This document shows, piece by piece, positions 7,895-15,666 of a stretch of DNA of 64,000 nucleotides. A program made the position numbers and the translations under genes. Each line of letters begins with the position of its first letter. Within the stretch, counting starts at the first letter, position 1. The stretch is from Curtobacterium sp. VKM Ac-2922 (GTDB taxonomy: Bacteria; Actinomycetota; Actinomycetes; Actinomycetales; Microbacteriaceae), in NCBI RefSeq assembly GCF_022815645.1, contig NZ_JALGRO010000004.1, positions 62,001 through 126,000 on the forward strand, given 5' to 3'. Below the pieces are notes generated by a model. It was not told the origin of the DNA. It did not search any database and was given only the letters and a program-made list of their open reading frames with translations.

Positions 7895-8905
7895 GTGATG
7901 GGGATCCAGGAGATCGCGACCGTCACGGGGCTGTCCAAGGCCACGGTCTCCCGCGCGTTGCGCGGACTGCCGACGGTCGCGGACACCACGATCGACCAGG
8001 TCCGGCGGGTCGCCGACGAACTCGGGTACGTCCCCAGTTCGGCGGCGGCCGGTCTGGCCACCGGACGGCAGCGCGCGGTCGGTGTCGTCGTGCCGGTGAT
8101 CGACCGGTGGTTCTACGTCAAGGCCATGGGTGGGGTCGACGCCGAGCTGCGCCGCGCCGGGTACGACCTGGTGCTCTACAACCTGGGCGGCCCGGACGGC
8201 GACCGTGACCGTGCCTTCCGGCGCTCGATGCTGCGGCACCGCGTCGATGCCCTCGTGCTGCTGTCGCTCGTGCTCGACGCGACCGAGCGGAACGAACTGC
8301 AGCTGAGCCGCCACCCGATGATCGTGATCGGCGGGCCGGCCCCGGGCATCCGGAACGTCGGCGTGGACGACCTGCACGTCGAGGGGCTCGCCGTCGGACA
8401 CCTGCTCGCACTCGGCCACCGACGGATCGCCTACGTCGGCGGGCAGGACGAGGCCGGGATGAACGTGGCGGTGCCCTACCGGCGGCGCGACGGGTTCCTG
8501 GACGGCATGCGCGCCGCCGGGTGCCCCGTGGCCGACCGGTGGCTCGTCGACGGCCGGTTCTCGTTCGCCGGGGGAGTGGCCGCCGGTGCTGCGCTGCTGG
8601 ACGTCCCCGCTCGGGACCGGCCGACGGCGGTGTCCTGTGCGTCCGACGAGATGGCGCTCGGCGTGCTGCTCACCGCCGCCCGGCTGGGCTTGCGCGTGCC
8701 GGAGGACCTGTCGGTGGTCGGCATCGACGGCCACGAGTACGGCGCTCCGGCGGGGTTGACGACCGTCGCGCAGGACCCCGAGGCGCAGGGGCGGACCGCC
8801 GCGCTCGCGGTCCTGGCCGAGGTCGACGGCGCTCCGGCCGACCTGCTGCCCGCGGCCCCGGCACGGCTGGTGGTCCGGCGGAGCACCGCGGCGCCGCGGA
8901 TCTGA
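7895..8905 (+). CDS. LacI family transcriptional regulator
   Basis: A 336-residue LacI/GalR regulator. The N-terminal helix-turn-helix reads IQEIATVTGLSKATVSRAL (residues 4-22), with the hinge helix around SSAAAGLATG. The effector domain begins at VGVVVPVIDRWF and resembles periplasmic sugar-binding proteins, ending with DLSVVGIDGHEYG and a TTVAQDPEAQG stretch. The start may be GTG 7895 or the adjoining ATG 7898. It follows the sugar permeases by 17 bp after the small membrane protein gene and most likely represses that operon in response to its sugar. Confidence 0.9.
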   Translation: MMGIQEIATVTGLSKATVSRALRGLPTVADTTIDQVRRVADELGYVPSSAAAGLATGRQRAVGVVVPVIDRWFYVKAMGGVDAELRRAGYDLVLYNLGGPDGDRDRAFRRSMLRHRVDALVLLSLVLDATERNELQLSRHPMIVIGGPAPGIRNVGVDDLHVEGLAVGHLLALGHRRIAYVGGQDEAGMNVAVPYRRRDGFLDGMRAAGCPVADRWLVDGRFSFAGGVAAGAALLDVPARDRPTAVSCASDEMALGVLLTAARLGLRVPEDLSVVGIDGHEYGAPAGLTTVAQDPEAQGRTAALAVLAEVDGAPADLLPAAPARLVVRRSTAAPRI

Positions 8906-8930
8906 GGCTCGGTCCCTGCGCGGCGTGCTG

Positions 8931-9039
8931 GCGCGGACGTTCGCTGCCTGCCGGCGCGGACGTTCGCTGCCTGCCGGCGCGGACGTTCGCTGCCTGCCGG
9001 CGCGGACGTTCGCCGCCCGCCGGCGCGTACGCTCGCGGC
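8931..9039. repeat. Tandem array of a 23-bp repeat upstream of the MBL-fold gene
   Basis: Three perfect copies of a 23-bp unit starting GCGCGGACGTTCGCTG (8931-8953, 8954-8976, 8977-8999), a fourth with a few changes (9000-9022), and a fifth partial, diverged copy (9023-9039) that abuts the start codon at 9040. The diverged fifth unit supplies the TACGCT box used as the likely -10 element. The array fills most of the 134-bp spacer after the LacI-type gene. Confidence 0.93.
9028..9033 (+). promoter_or_regulatory. Probable -10 box (TACGCT) of a leaderless promoter
   Basis: TACGCT lies exactly 6 nt before the ATG at 9040, with no ribosome-binding site between. It sits in the last, diverged copy of the 23-bp repeat, where the perfect units read GACGTTC instead. 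Confidence 0.5.
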
Positions 9040-9675
9040 ATGCAGGTGACGAAGCTCGAACACGCGTGCCAGATCGTCGAGCAGGACGGTGCCCGACTGG
9101 TCATCGACCCCGGCGGCTTCACGCGCGACGTCGACGTCGACGGGGTGGTGGCGGTCGTCGTCACCCACGAACACGCGGACCACGTCATGCCCGAACAGCT
9201 CACCCGGATCCTCGGAGCGAACCCCGGTGCGCGGGTGTTCGGGCCGCCCGGGGTCGCCCGGGCACTCGCCGACACCGGCGTGCACGTCGAGGTCGTGACG
9301 GACGGTGCGCGGCACTCGGTCGGGCCGTTCGACCTGACGTTCCACGGCACGCAGCACACCGTCATCCACGCGTCCGTTCCGGTCGTCGACAACACCGGCG
9401 TGCTGGTGGGCGGGCGGCTCTTCTTCCCCGGGGACAGCTACACGGTGCCCGGGGTCCCCGTCGAGGTGCTCGCGGCCCCGGTGGGTGCGCCGTGGCTCAA
9501 GGTCGCCGAGATGATGGACTACGTCACCGCGATCGCACCGCGCCGCGCCTACCCGGTGCACGAGGCGACACTGTCCGACATCGGGTTCGACATGCACGTC
9601 GGGCGCCTGCGGCAGGTCGTGGAGCCCGCCGGGGAACTCGTCGTGTTGCGCCCGGGGGAGTCGATGGCCCTCTGA
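9040..9675 (+). CDS. MBL-fold metal-dependent hydrolase, UlaG-like
   Basis: A 211-residue metallo-beta-lactamase-fold protein. It opens with VTKLEHACQIVEQDGARLVIDPGG, typical of the UlaG/YtnP-like branch, and carries the metal motif THEHADH at about residues 44-50. A later His in HGTQHTVIH and the Asp of FFPGDSY complete the expected metal site. The substrate is not predictable; members include lactonases and general hydrolases. It has its own leaderless-looking promoter within the upstream tandem repeat and stands alone before two tRNA genes. Confidence 0.82.
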   Translation: MQVTKLEHACQIVEQDGARLVIDPGGFTRDVDVDGVVAVVVTHEHADHVMPEQLTRILGANPGARVFGPPGVARALADTGVHVEVVTDGARHSVGPFDLTFHGTQHTVIHASVPVVDNTGVLVGGRLFFPGDSYTVPGVPVEVLAAPVGAPWLKVAEMMDYVTAIAPRRAYPVHEATLSDIGFDMHVGRLRQVVEPAGELVVLRPGESMAL

Positions 9676-9765
9676 CCGGGCGGTGGTGACGGCGTGGCCG
9701 GCCTGCGACACGCCTCGTTTTGGCGCGCTGCCGGGCTTGTGCAATACTTGTCTAGTTGTCGGAAC

Positions 9766-9841
9766 GGCCCCATCGTACAGAGGCCTAGTACGTCGCCCTC
9801 TCACGGCGGTAACGCGGGTTCGAATCCCGCTGGGGTCACCA
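9766..9841 (+). tRNA. tRNA-Glu (anticodon CTC)
   Basis: A full cloverleaf: acceptor GGCCCCA pairs with TGGGGTC, the anticodon stem TCGCC/GGCGG encloses a CTCTCAC loop with anticodon CTC, and the T loop is GGTTCGAATCC. The CCA end is encoded (9839-9841). It differs from the second copy at only a few bases in the D arm and anticodon stem. Confidence 0.95.
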
Positions 9842-9878
9842 CGGTGGCTTCCTCCGAGTCCGACAACAAGTATGCCGC

Positions 9879-9954
9879 GGCCCCATCGTATAGCGGCCTA
9901 GTACGCTGCCCTCTCACGGCGGTAACGCGGGTTCGAATCCCGCTGGGGTCACCA
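9879..9954 (+). tRNA. tRNA-Glu (anticodon CTC), second copy
   Basis: Same acceptor, T arm and CTC anticodon as the copy 37 bp upstream, with stem CTGCC/GGCGG and an encoded CCA. The two are probably one transcript, ending at the hairpin that begins 3 bp downstream. Confidence 0.95.
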
Positions 9955-9956
9955 CC

Positions 9957-9991
9957 AGAACTCCCGTCGGACATCGTCCGGCGGGAGTTCT
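9957..9991 (+). terminator. Hairpin terminator after the tRNA-Glu pair
   Basis: AGAACTCCCGTCGGAC (9957-9972) pairs with GTCCGGCGGGAGTTCT (9976-9991) over 16 bp with one G-T pair and a 3-nt loop. Position right after the second CCA end makes it the tRNA terminator; there is no long T run, as is common in high-GC bacteria. It also faces the end of the minus-strand gene at 10026. Confidence 0.85.
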
Positions 9992-10025
9992 CGCGTTCAG
10001 GCCGCACGTGTTGCGCGTGACCAGT

Positions 10026-10958
10026 TCAGCTCGCCGCCGTGACGTCCCGGACGACGAAGCGCGGGATCTCCACCGCCAGCGTCGCGCGGCACGTGGTGAA
10101 GGTCGGCCCCGTCCGCACGTGTTCGAGCCGCACGCGCAGCACGCCGTCGTCGCCGGCCACGTCGACCGACCACCCACCCGGTTCGCTCGGCAGCTCGGTC
10201 GCGGACATCGGTCGGAACGCGTCCAGGCGCGTGTCGCCGGTGTGCCGGACCGCGGCGGCGACGGCTGCCTGCTCGACGTGCGACAGGGTCGACCGCCCGC
10301 GGTACCCGTCCTGCAGGACCCGACCCTGCAGGTACGCATCCGCGATCGCCACCGGGTCGTGGTCGTCGACACGACCGTGGTTCACCCCGTGCGGGAACAG
10401 CATCATGGTGGCGGCGAAGCGGTCACCACCCAGGTGCGAGCACTCCCACGTCTCGTCGGGGTAGGCCTCGGACAGCCGCTCGGCGACCGCCCGACCCCGC
10501 ACCGCGCAGCACGCGTCGTGGCGCCCGTGTGCACACACCACGAACAGCGCCTGGTCGGACGGGACCCCGGAGCTGCCGTCGAGCGGGAGCGTCAGGAACT
10601 CGTGCGGGGACGAGACTTCGCCCCAGTGCGTCGTCGCGCGTTCGGCGTCGACCACGGCCCACCGCCACCGGCCGGAGCCGCGGGAGCGCCCCGGTCGACG
10701 CACGGCCAGGATCCGCATGCCGGCGTGCTGCACCCGCCGGGCGATCGCCGCACCCAGCTCGGGGTCGAGCACGGGGGAGTCCGTCCACACGTTCCAGCCC
10801 CAGGCGCCGGCGACCTCGACGAGCAGCCAGCGCTTGCCGGGGGACGCCGTGGCCGACACGTCCTCGTCGCGCAGACGGGCGCCCGCGCTGCAGGCCGGAC
10901 CGCCGCTCGAGCGGGGGAGTCCGGGGTCGGTCGGTCCGGTACGACGCCACTCGGTCAC
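10026..10958 (-). CDS. Sucrase/ferredoxin-like (thioredoxin-fold ferredoxin) protein
   Basis: A 310-residue protein of the Suc_Fer-like family, related to the Apd1/Aim32 thioredoxin-like ferredoxins that carry a [2Fe-2S] cluster. Visible Cys/His blocks are PACSAG near residue 23, VVCAHGRHDACCAVRG at 141-155 and WECSHLGGDRFAATMMLFP at 171-189. These match the family's cluster-binding region. The C-terminal 60 residues contain extra beta strands. The GTG start overlaps the stop of the cupin gene (GTGA), so the two are translated together. In this setting it could deliver electrons or iron to the cupin oxygenase; that is inference. Confidence 0.78.
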   Translation of the reverse strand: MTEWRRTGPTDPGLPRSSGGPACSAGARLRDEDVSATASPGKRWLLVEVAGAWGWNVWTDSPVLDPELGAAIARRVQHAGMRILAVRRPGRSRGSGRWRWAVVDAERATTHWGEVSSPHEFLTLPLDGSSGVPSDQALFVVCAHGRHDACCAVRGRAVAERLSEAYPDETWECSHLGGDRFAATMMLFPHGVNHGRVDDHDPVAIADAYLQGRVLQDGYRGRSTLSHVEQAAVAAAVRHTGDTRLDAFRPMSATELPSEPGGWSVDVAGDDGVLRVRLEHVRTGPTFTTCRATLAVEIPRFVVRDVTAAS

Positions 10959-12196
10959 GAGGCCGGTACCAGCACGCCTTCCCGCAGCAGGCGTCGCACG
11001 ACGACGACGGCGTCGTCCTCGTCGAGCCCCGGCAGCGTGCCGACCGCGTGGATGGTGCCGTCCGACAGCGCATGCAGTGCGTCGGAGCACACGGCGGGCA
11101 GCCGCACGGTCGTCCTCGGCAGCGTGATCGCGACCTGGGCGCCCTCGGTGCGGACGTCCGCCGGCATGCCCTCGCGCCAGCGCACCCGGTCGGTGCCGGT
11201 CAGCGCCGCCGCGACCTCGACCGTGTGCAGGGGACGGACGGGTTCGGGCCGGGTGGACCGAGCGAAGCGGGCTCCGACCGTGGCGGCGACGGCGGGCGAG
11301 GGGTCCTCCGTCGTCGTCAGCGCGGCGACCAGTTCGTCGGCGGCCGCACGGACCTCGGTGGCGATCTGCTCGGGGTCGCCGAGGTCGATGCCGAGGGGCA
11401 GCGACGCCCGCAGCGCATCGGAGCGCAGGGCGCGTTCGACGAGCACCCGGGCCAGGTCCGACCGTGTGACGGCGGGCATGCCGATCGTCAGGTGGATGGT
11501 GGTGCCGCCGAGCGCGGTCGCCGAGTGCAGGTACCCACGGGGCAGGTAGAGGGCGTCGCCCGGTGCCAGCACCGTGTCGATCGCGGGCGTGCCGGCAGCG
11601 CGGGCGGCCACGGCGTCGCGGTGGTCGCTCCACGGCTCGTCGCCGAACGGCAGCTCGTGGACCGGCTCGTGGATCACCCAGCGTTTCTCGCCGGCGATCT
11701 GCAGCACGAACACGTCGTGCACGTCGTAGTGCGGGTCGAACCCGCGCGAGGACGCCGGGGTGATGTACGCGTTGACCTGGGCCGGGTGCCCGAGCTCGGC
11801 GACCAGGCGCCGCGTGAACTCCTGCAGCGGCGGCCAGGTGCGGTGCAGACCCTGCAGCACGATGGTGGACCCGGCGGCGAACTCGGCGAGCACCTTCTCG
11901 GAACTGACCTGGTCACCGACCTCGGCGCCGTAGCCGCCCGGTGCGGTGAACGCCTGCGGGGACAGCACCGAGCCGTCCTTCGCCATCCGGATGAACGGCG
12001 TCCGGAGCCCCCGGACACTCAGCAGCTCGTCGGCCGCCTGGGTGGAGAACAGGTCGTCGAACGTCGACCCGAGGTCGTCGGCGCTACTCAGGAGCGCCTG
12101 CCGGCCCCAGTACCGGTCGGCGAAGTCGTCGGCCGGGACGGCGACGCACCGCTGGAGTGCGCTCGCCGTCCCCACCGTCTCGAGCCCTCGGCTCAC
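10955..12196 (-). CDS. JmjC-type cupin (cupin_4) oxygenase
   Basis: A 413-residue protein of the JmjC-like cupin family that includes the ribosomal-protein arginine hydroxylases. The Fe(II) site is seen in FDPHYDVHDVFVLQIAGEKR (His-x-Asp), with the distal His in YLPRGYLHSATA. Such enzymes use 2-oxoglutarate and oxygen to hydroxylate a side chain in a protein or peptide. The GTG start overlaps the stop of the repeat-peptide gene upstream and the stop overlaps the Suc_Fer-like gene downstream. That tight coupling suggests the repeat peptide is its substrate; a ribosomal protein is the alternative. The C-terminal third holds a winged-helix-like region as in ROXA proteins. Confidence 0.8.
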   Translation of the reverse strand: MSRGLETVGTASALQRCVAVPADDFADRYWGRQALLSSADDLGSTFDDLFSTQAADELLSVRGLRTPFIRMAKDGSVLSPQAFTAPGGYGAEVGDQVSSEKVLAEFAAGSTIVLQGLHRTWPPLQEFTRRLVAELGHPAQVNAYITPASSRGFDPHYDVHDVFVLQIAGEKRWVIHEPVHELPFGDEPWSDHRDAVAARAAGTPAIDTVLAPGDALYLPRGYLHSATALGGTTIHLTIGMPAVTRSDLARVLVERALRSDALRASLPLGIDLGDPEQIATEVRAAADELVAALTTTEDPSPAVAATVGARFARSTRPEPVRPLHTVEVAAALTGTDRVRWREGMPADVRTEGAQVAITLPRTTVRLPAVCSDALHALSDGTIHAVGTLPGLDEDDAVVVVRRLLREGVLVPAS

Positions 12197-12450
12197 GCGG
12201 AGCCGTCCGCGCCGCCGTCGTGGCCGTTGGGGTTGGCGCCGCCGTCCGCGGGGCCTTCGCCCGCGTCGGCGGAGCCGTCCGCACCGCCGTCGTGGCCGTT
12301 CGGGTTCGCGCCGCCGTCCGCGGGGCCTTCACCGGCGTCGGCGGAGCCGTCCGCACCGCCGTCGTGGCCGTTCGGGTTCGCGCCGCCGTCCGCCGGGCCT
12401 TCGCCGGCGCTCTGCGGGTCGGTCGTGATGTCGTCGTCGTTGATGCTCAT
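12193..12450 (-). CDS. Repeat peptide of 3 x 24 residues, possible RiPP-like precursor
   Basis: An 85-residue peptide: a 14-residue acidic leader (MSINDDDITTDPQS), then three copies of a 24-residue unit beginning AGEGPADGGANPNGHDGG at residues 15, 39 and 63; the last copy lacks one residue. Units are identical in amino acids, and the base differences between them are synonymous, so selection acts on the protein. There is no Cys, aromatic residue or membrane segment. The stop overlaps the GTG start of the cupin oxygenase (GTGA). I do not know this family. A multi-core modified peptide or a metal-binding peptide would fit; Asn, Asp and His in NPNGHDGG are candidate hydroxylation sites. Confidence 0.75.
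   Translation of the reverse strand: MSINDDDITTDPQSAGEGPADGGANPNGHDGGADGSADAGEGPADGGANPNGHDGGADGSADAGEGPADGGANPNGHDGGADGSA
12197..12412. repeat. Three tandem 72-bp repeats inside the peptide gene
   Basis: Copies at 12197-12268, 12269-12340 and 12341-12412, each starting GCGGAGCCGTCCGC on the plus strand. Copies two and three are almost identical; copy one differs at several wobble positions. The unit length is 24 codons, so copy number can change without a frameshift. Confidence 0.95.
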
Positions 12451-12534
12451 GGTGGTCCCTTGTTCACCGAGCGGCGCGGTGCCGTCTGCGCCCGAGCGTA
12501 GGACGTGCGGCTGACGAGGGTCCAGGATTGTCCC

Positions 12535-12963
12535 GTGCATGACGACCGACCACCCCATCTCCGCTGGCACCTGATCGGTCTCGTGGCCCTCGGCGGCGCG
12601 ATCGGCACCGCCGTGCGAGCCGTGCTGTCCGACCTGGCACCCGCGGTCGACGGCCTGAGCTGGACGATCCTGGCGATCAACGTCGTCGGGGCGTTCTGCC
12701 TCGGGCTGCTGCTCGAGGCGCTCGCGCGGCGCGGCCCCGACGTCGGACGGCGGCGCACCGTGCGGCTGCTCGTGGGCACGGGGGTGCTCGGCGGGTTCAC
12801 GACCTACAGCACCCTGGCGGACGACACCGCACGGCTGCTCGTCGACGGCCGATGGGGCGCCGGGGCCGGGTACGCGCTGCTCTCCGTGGTGCTCGGGCTC
12901 GCAGCGGTGGTCGTCGGGCTGGTCGTGGCCACCCGGGGGCGCACCGCCGGGAGCGGACGGTGA
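12535..12963 (+). CDS. crcB: Fluoride channel subunit, CrcB/Fluc family (first of two)
   Basis: A 142-residue protein with four membrane segments. GGAIGTAVRAVL at residues 21-32 and the GGFTTYSTL block near residue 85 are the Fluc signatures; the Thr-rich break in the third helix carries the central sodium and fluoride track. It exports fluoride from the cytoplasm. Two adjacent crcB genes usually form a heterodimeric channel. GTG start, with a CAGGAT box 6 nt upstream and no ribosome site. Its stop overlaps the second crcB gene by GTGA. Confidence 0.88.
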   Translation: MHDDRPPHLRWHLIGLVALGGAIGTAVRAVLSDLAPAVDGLSWTILAINVVGAFCLGLLLEALARRGPDVGRRRTVRLLVGTGVLGGFTTYSTLADDTARLLVDGRWGAGAGYALLSVVLGLAAVVVGLVVATRGRTAGSGR

Positions 12964-13334
12964 GCCCGCTCGAGGTGCTGCTGGTCGCCGTGGGCGGCGG
13001 GCTCGGGGCAGCGCTGCGCTTCGTCCTGGACGGCGTCGTGAAGTCCCGCGTCAGCGGCTTCCCGCTCGGCACCATGGTCATCAACGTGAGCGGATCGCTC
13101 GTCCTGGGGCTGCTGACCGGCCTGGGCCAGGCCGGGACGCTCGCTCTCGTGCCCGTCGCGGTGCTCGGCACGGGCATGATGGGTGGGTACACGACGTTCT
13201 CGACGGCGAGTGTCGAGACCGTGCGACTCGTGCAGGCCGGCAAGACCGGCTCCGCAGTCCTGAACAGCCTCGGCATGCTCGTCGTCTCGGTCGGCGCAGC
13301 CGCGCTCGGCCTCTGGCTCGGAAGGAACACATGA
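12960..13334 (+). CDS. crcB: Fluoride channel subunit, CrcB/Fluc family (second of two)
   Basis: A 124-residue four-helix Fluc subunit. VGGGLGAALRFVLDG at the N-terminus and GGYTTFSTAS near residue 78 are the conserved blocks. Its start overlaps the stop of the first subunit and its stop overlaps the phosphatase start (ATGA), so all three genes form one coupled operon. Dual-topology partners pair antiparallel; charge distribution between the two copies should decide orientation. Confidence 0.88.
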   Translation: MSPLEVLLVAVGGGLGAALRFVLDGVVKSRVSGFPLGTMVINVSGSLVLGLLTGLGQAGTLALVPVAVLGTGMMGGYTTFSTASVETVRLVQAGKTGSAVLNSLGMLVVSVGAAALGLWLGRNT

Positions 13335-13933
13335 CCTCGGAACGCCCCGGCGAACTCGTCCTCGTCCGTCACGGGGAGACGGAGTGGTCCAAGAGCGGTC
13401 AGCACACCGGCCGCACGGACATCCCGCTCACCGACAACGGCATCGAGCAGGCGCAGCGCGCCGGACGGTACCTGGCCGATCGGGACTTCGCGCTCGCGCT
13501 TTCGAGCCCACTCCGGCGTGCCCGCGACACCGCCGCGCTCATCGGCCTGGACCCCGAGCTCGACGAGGACCTGTACGAGTGGGACTACGGCGCGTACGAG
13601 GGCCTGACGACCCCGCAGATCAAGGTGCAGCGCCACGGCCCGTGGGACCTGTGGACCGACGGTGTGCCCGCCGGAGCGACCCCGGGCGAGTCCGCGGCCG
13701 AGGTGCGTGTCCGGGCGGAACGCGTGCTCGACCGCGCGCGCCTGGTGCTGGCCGAGGGCCAGGACGCCGTCTTCGTCGCGCACGGCCACGTGCTGCGGGC
13801 GATCGGCGCGGCGTGGATCCGGCTCGCCCCCCAGGACGGCGCGGTGCTGGCACTGTCGACCGCCTCGGTGAGCGTGCTCGGCTACGAGCACGGCCGCCCC
13901 GTCATCGACGCCTGGAACATCCAGCCCCGCTAG
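13331..13933 (+). CDS. Histidine phosphatase family protein
   Basis: A 200-residue member of the phosphoglycerate mutase-like branch of histidine phosphatases. The catalytic motif is LVRHGETEW with His14; SSPLRRARDTA supplies the second phosphate pocket and FVAHGHVLRA near residue 150 the second His. The middle carries an acid residue in LYEWDYGAYEG. The substrate is unknown; relatives include phosphosugar and acid phosphatases. Coupled by an ATGA overlap to the second fluoride channel gene, although no link to fluoride is established. Confidence 0.88.
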   Translation: MTSERPGELVLVRHGETEWSKSGQHTGRTDIPLTDNGIEQAQRAGRYLADRDFALALSSPLRRARDTAALIGLDPELDEDLYEWDYGAYEGLTTPQIKVQRHGPWDLWTDGVPAGATPGESAAEVRVRAERVLDRARLVLAEGQDAVFVAHGHVLRAIGAAWIRLAPQDGAVLALSTASVSVLGYEHGRPVIDAWNIQPR

Positions 13934-14042
13934 CCGCGGAACCCGCCGGACGGGAGGCCGCCAGCGGGACGACACGATCGATGTCGTACGACGTCGGCGA
14001 TGTCGTTCCGAGTCAGCCGCGGGGGCGGGGGCGGGGTGCGCG

Positions 14043-15599
14043 TCAGACCGTGGCCTGGGTGCCGTGCACGCGTCCGACCACGACGTCGACGATCCCCGCG
14101 ACGAGGGCCGCCGCGACGAACGCCAGCGACACGCCGAGCCCGAGCGGCAGCCCGGTCGTGTGGTCACCGTTCGAGCTGGCGAGTGCCGAGTAGAACACGC
14201 TGCCGACGGCCGCGATCCCGATCGCCGAGCCGACGCGGGCGCCGACCTGGATCAGCCCGCCCGCCGAGCCCCCCTGTTCGACGGGCACCTCGGACAGGGT
14301 GAGGGTCTGGTTCGGCGAGATCGTCAGCCCGGACCCGATGCCGGCGACCAGCAGCGGTGCGATGAGCCACCAGCCCAGGTCGGGACCGTAGTGGTTCGAC
14401 ACCACCCACACCACGGCGCCCAGGCCGATCAGCACCAGGATCGTGCCGATCACGATGAGCTGTCGGCCGAACCGGTGCACGATCCGCCCGCCGATGGTCG
14501 ACGCGATGCCCGAGCCGACCGCGAACGGCACACTCGTCGCACCGGCCAGCAGCGCCGAGTAGTGCAGCCCGGACTGCAGGGTCAGGGTCAGCACGAAGAA
14601 CAGCGGGGTGAAGCCGGCGAAGTACAGCGTGGCGAGTCCCACACCGAGCGAGAAGGACCGGCGGCGGAACAGCCCGAGGTCGATCACCGGTTCCTTGGTC
14701 CGCGCGTACCGGCGCTCCCACAGCACGAACGCCACGGCGAGCACCACGGCGACGACCACGAGCCACCACTTCGTGCCGCTCTTCCACACCTCGGACTGCA
14801 CGAACGGCAGCAGCAGCGCCACGACGGCCGCACCGAGCAGGGCGATGCCCACCGGGTCGAAGTCGTGCTGCTTGCCGCGCTCCGACGACGCCGCTGCGGG
14901 CAGGTAGCGGAAGGCCAGGAGGATCGTGATCAGCCCCACGGGCAGGTTCACGAAGAAGACGAAGCGCCACCCGTTCTCGCTGCCGAACGCGGTGATCAGC
15001 AGGCCGCCGATCAGCGGGCCGATCGCGGTCGCGATGCCGACCGTCGCGCCGAAGAGCCCGAACGCGGTGCCACGCTCCTTGCCGCGGAAGAGCTGCTGGA
15101 TGAGCGCGGTGACCTGCGGGGTGAGCAGACCGCCCGCGAGCCCCTGCACCAGGCGGGCGATGACGAGCACCAGGCCGTTCGGGGCGAACCCGCACAGCGC
15201 GCTGGCGACGGTGAACAGCCCGACGCCGATGACGAACATCCGACGGCGCCCCGAGGCGTCACCGAGCCGGCCGCCGGGGACCAGCAGCAGCCCGAAGGAC
15301 AGGGCGTACCCGGACAGGATCCACTGCACGGCCTCGGGGGTGGCCCCGGGCAGGCCGGCGGAGATCGACTGCAGCGCGACGTTCACGATCGAGACGTCGA
15401 GCAGCACGATGCCACCACCGAGCAGACAGATGACGAGCGCCTTCCAGCGGTTGGGATCCGGTGCGTCGTCGGCCGGCGGTGGCGACGTCGGCTGCTCGGG
15501 CGGACGCGGGGTCGCGGTGGCGGCCGCGTGGTGCGCGGCGTGGTGCTGGACGGTGGGAGCCTGGTCCGGCTCGACGGGTTTGCGGTGATCGGCGCTCAT
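14043..15599 (-). CDS. MFS drug exporter, DHA2 (EmrB/QacA) type
   Basis: A 518-residue transporter with about 14 membrane segments after a 45-residue Pro/Ala-rich cytoplasmic tail. Motif A appears as PGGRLGDASGRRRMF after the second segment, and motif C-like GLATPQV-type sequence as LAGGLLTPQV in segment five. DHA2 proteins export drugs or dyes using the proton gradient; the substrate here cannot be told. The gene stands alone, 67 bp from the FUSC-type gene, reading the same way. No regulator is adjacent. Confidence 0.88.
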   Translation of the reverse strand: MSADHRKPVEPDQAPTVQHHAAHHAAATATPRPPEQPTSPPPADDAPDPNRWKALVICLLGGGIVLLDVSIVNVALQSISAGLPGATPEAVQWILSGYALSFGLLLVPGGRLGDASGRRRMFVIGVGLFTVASALCGFAPNGLVLVIARLVQGLAGGLLTPQVTALIQQLFRGKERGTAFGLFGATVGIATAIGPLIGGLLITAFGSENGWRFVFFVNLPVGLITILLAFRYLPAAASSERGKQHDFDPVGIALLGAAVVALLLPFVQSEVWKSGTKWWLVVVAVVLAVAFVLWERRYARTKEPVIDLGLFRRRSFSLGVGLATLYFAGFTPLFFVLTLTLQSGLHYSALLAGATSVPFAVGSGIASTIGGRIVHRFGRQLIVIGTILVLIGLGAVVWVVSNHYGPDLGWWLIAPLLVAGIGSGLTISPNQTLTLSEVPVEQGGSAGGLIQVGARVGSAIGIAAVGSVFYSALASSNGDHTTGLPLGLGVSLAFVAAALVAGIVDVVVGRVHGTQATV

Positions 15600-15666
15600 G
15601 ACGCTCCCACGCTAGGCTCGCCCGTCCCGCCGGTCCGCAGCGAGGGGGCGGTCCGCTGTCCCCCGA

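Noticed and set aside
8925-9040. Arg/Leu/Ala-rich coding repeats from the 23-bp array
   Set aside because: A 23-bp unit shifts frame each copy, so no stable protein repeat results; the array is better seen as non-coding.
13934-14042. Repeated GTCGTACGACGTCGG-like sequence after the phosphatase gene as an operator
   Set aside because: Self-complementary pieces are short and expected at this base composition; placement after a stop and before a convergent stop gives no regulatory logic.
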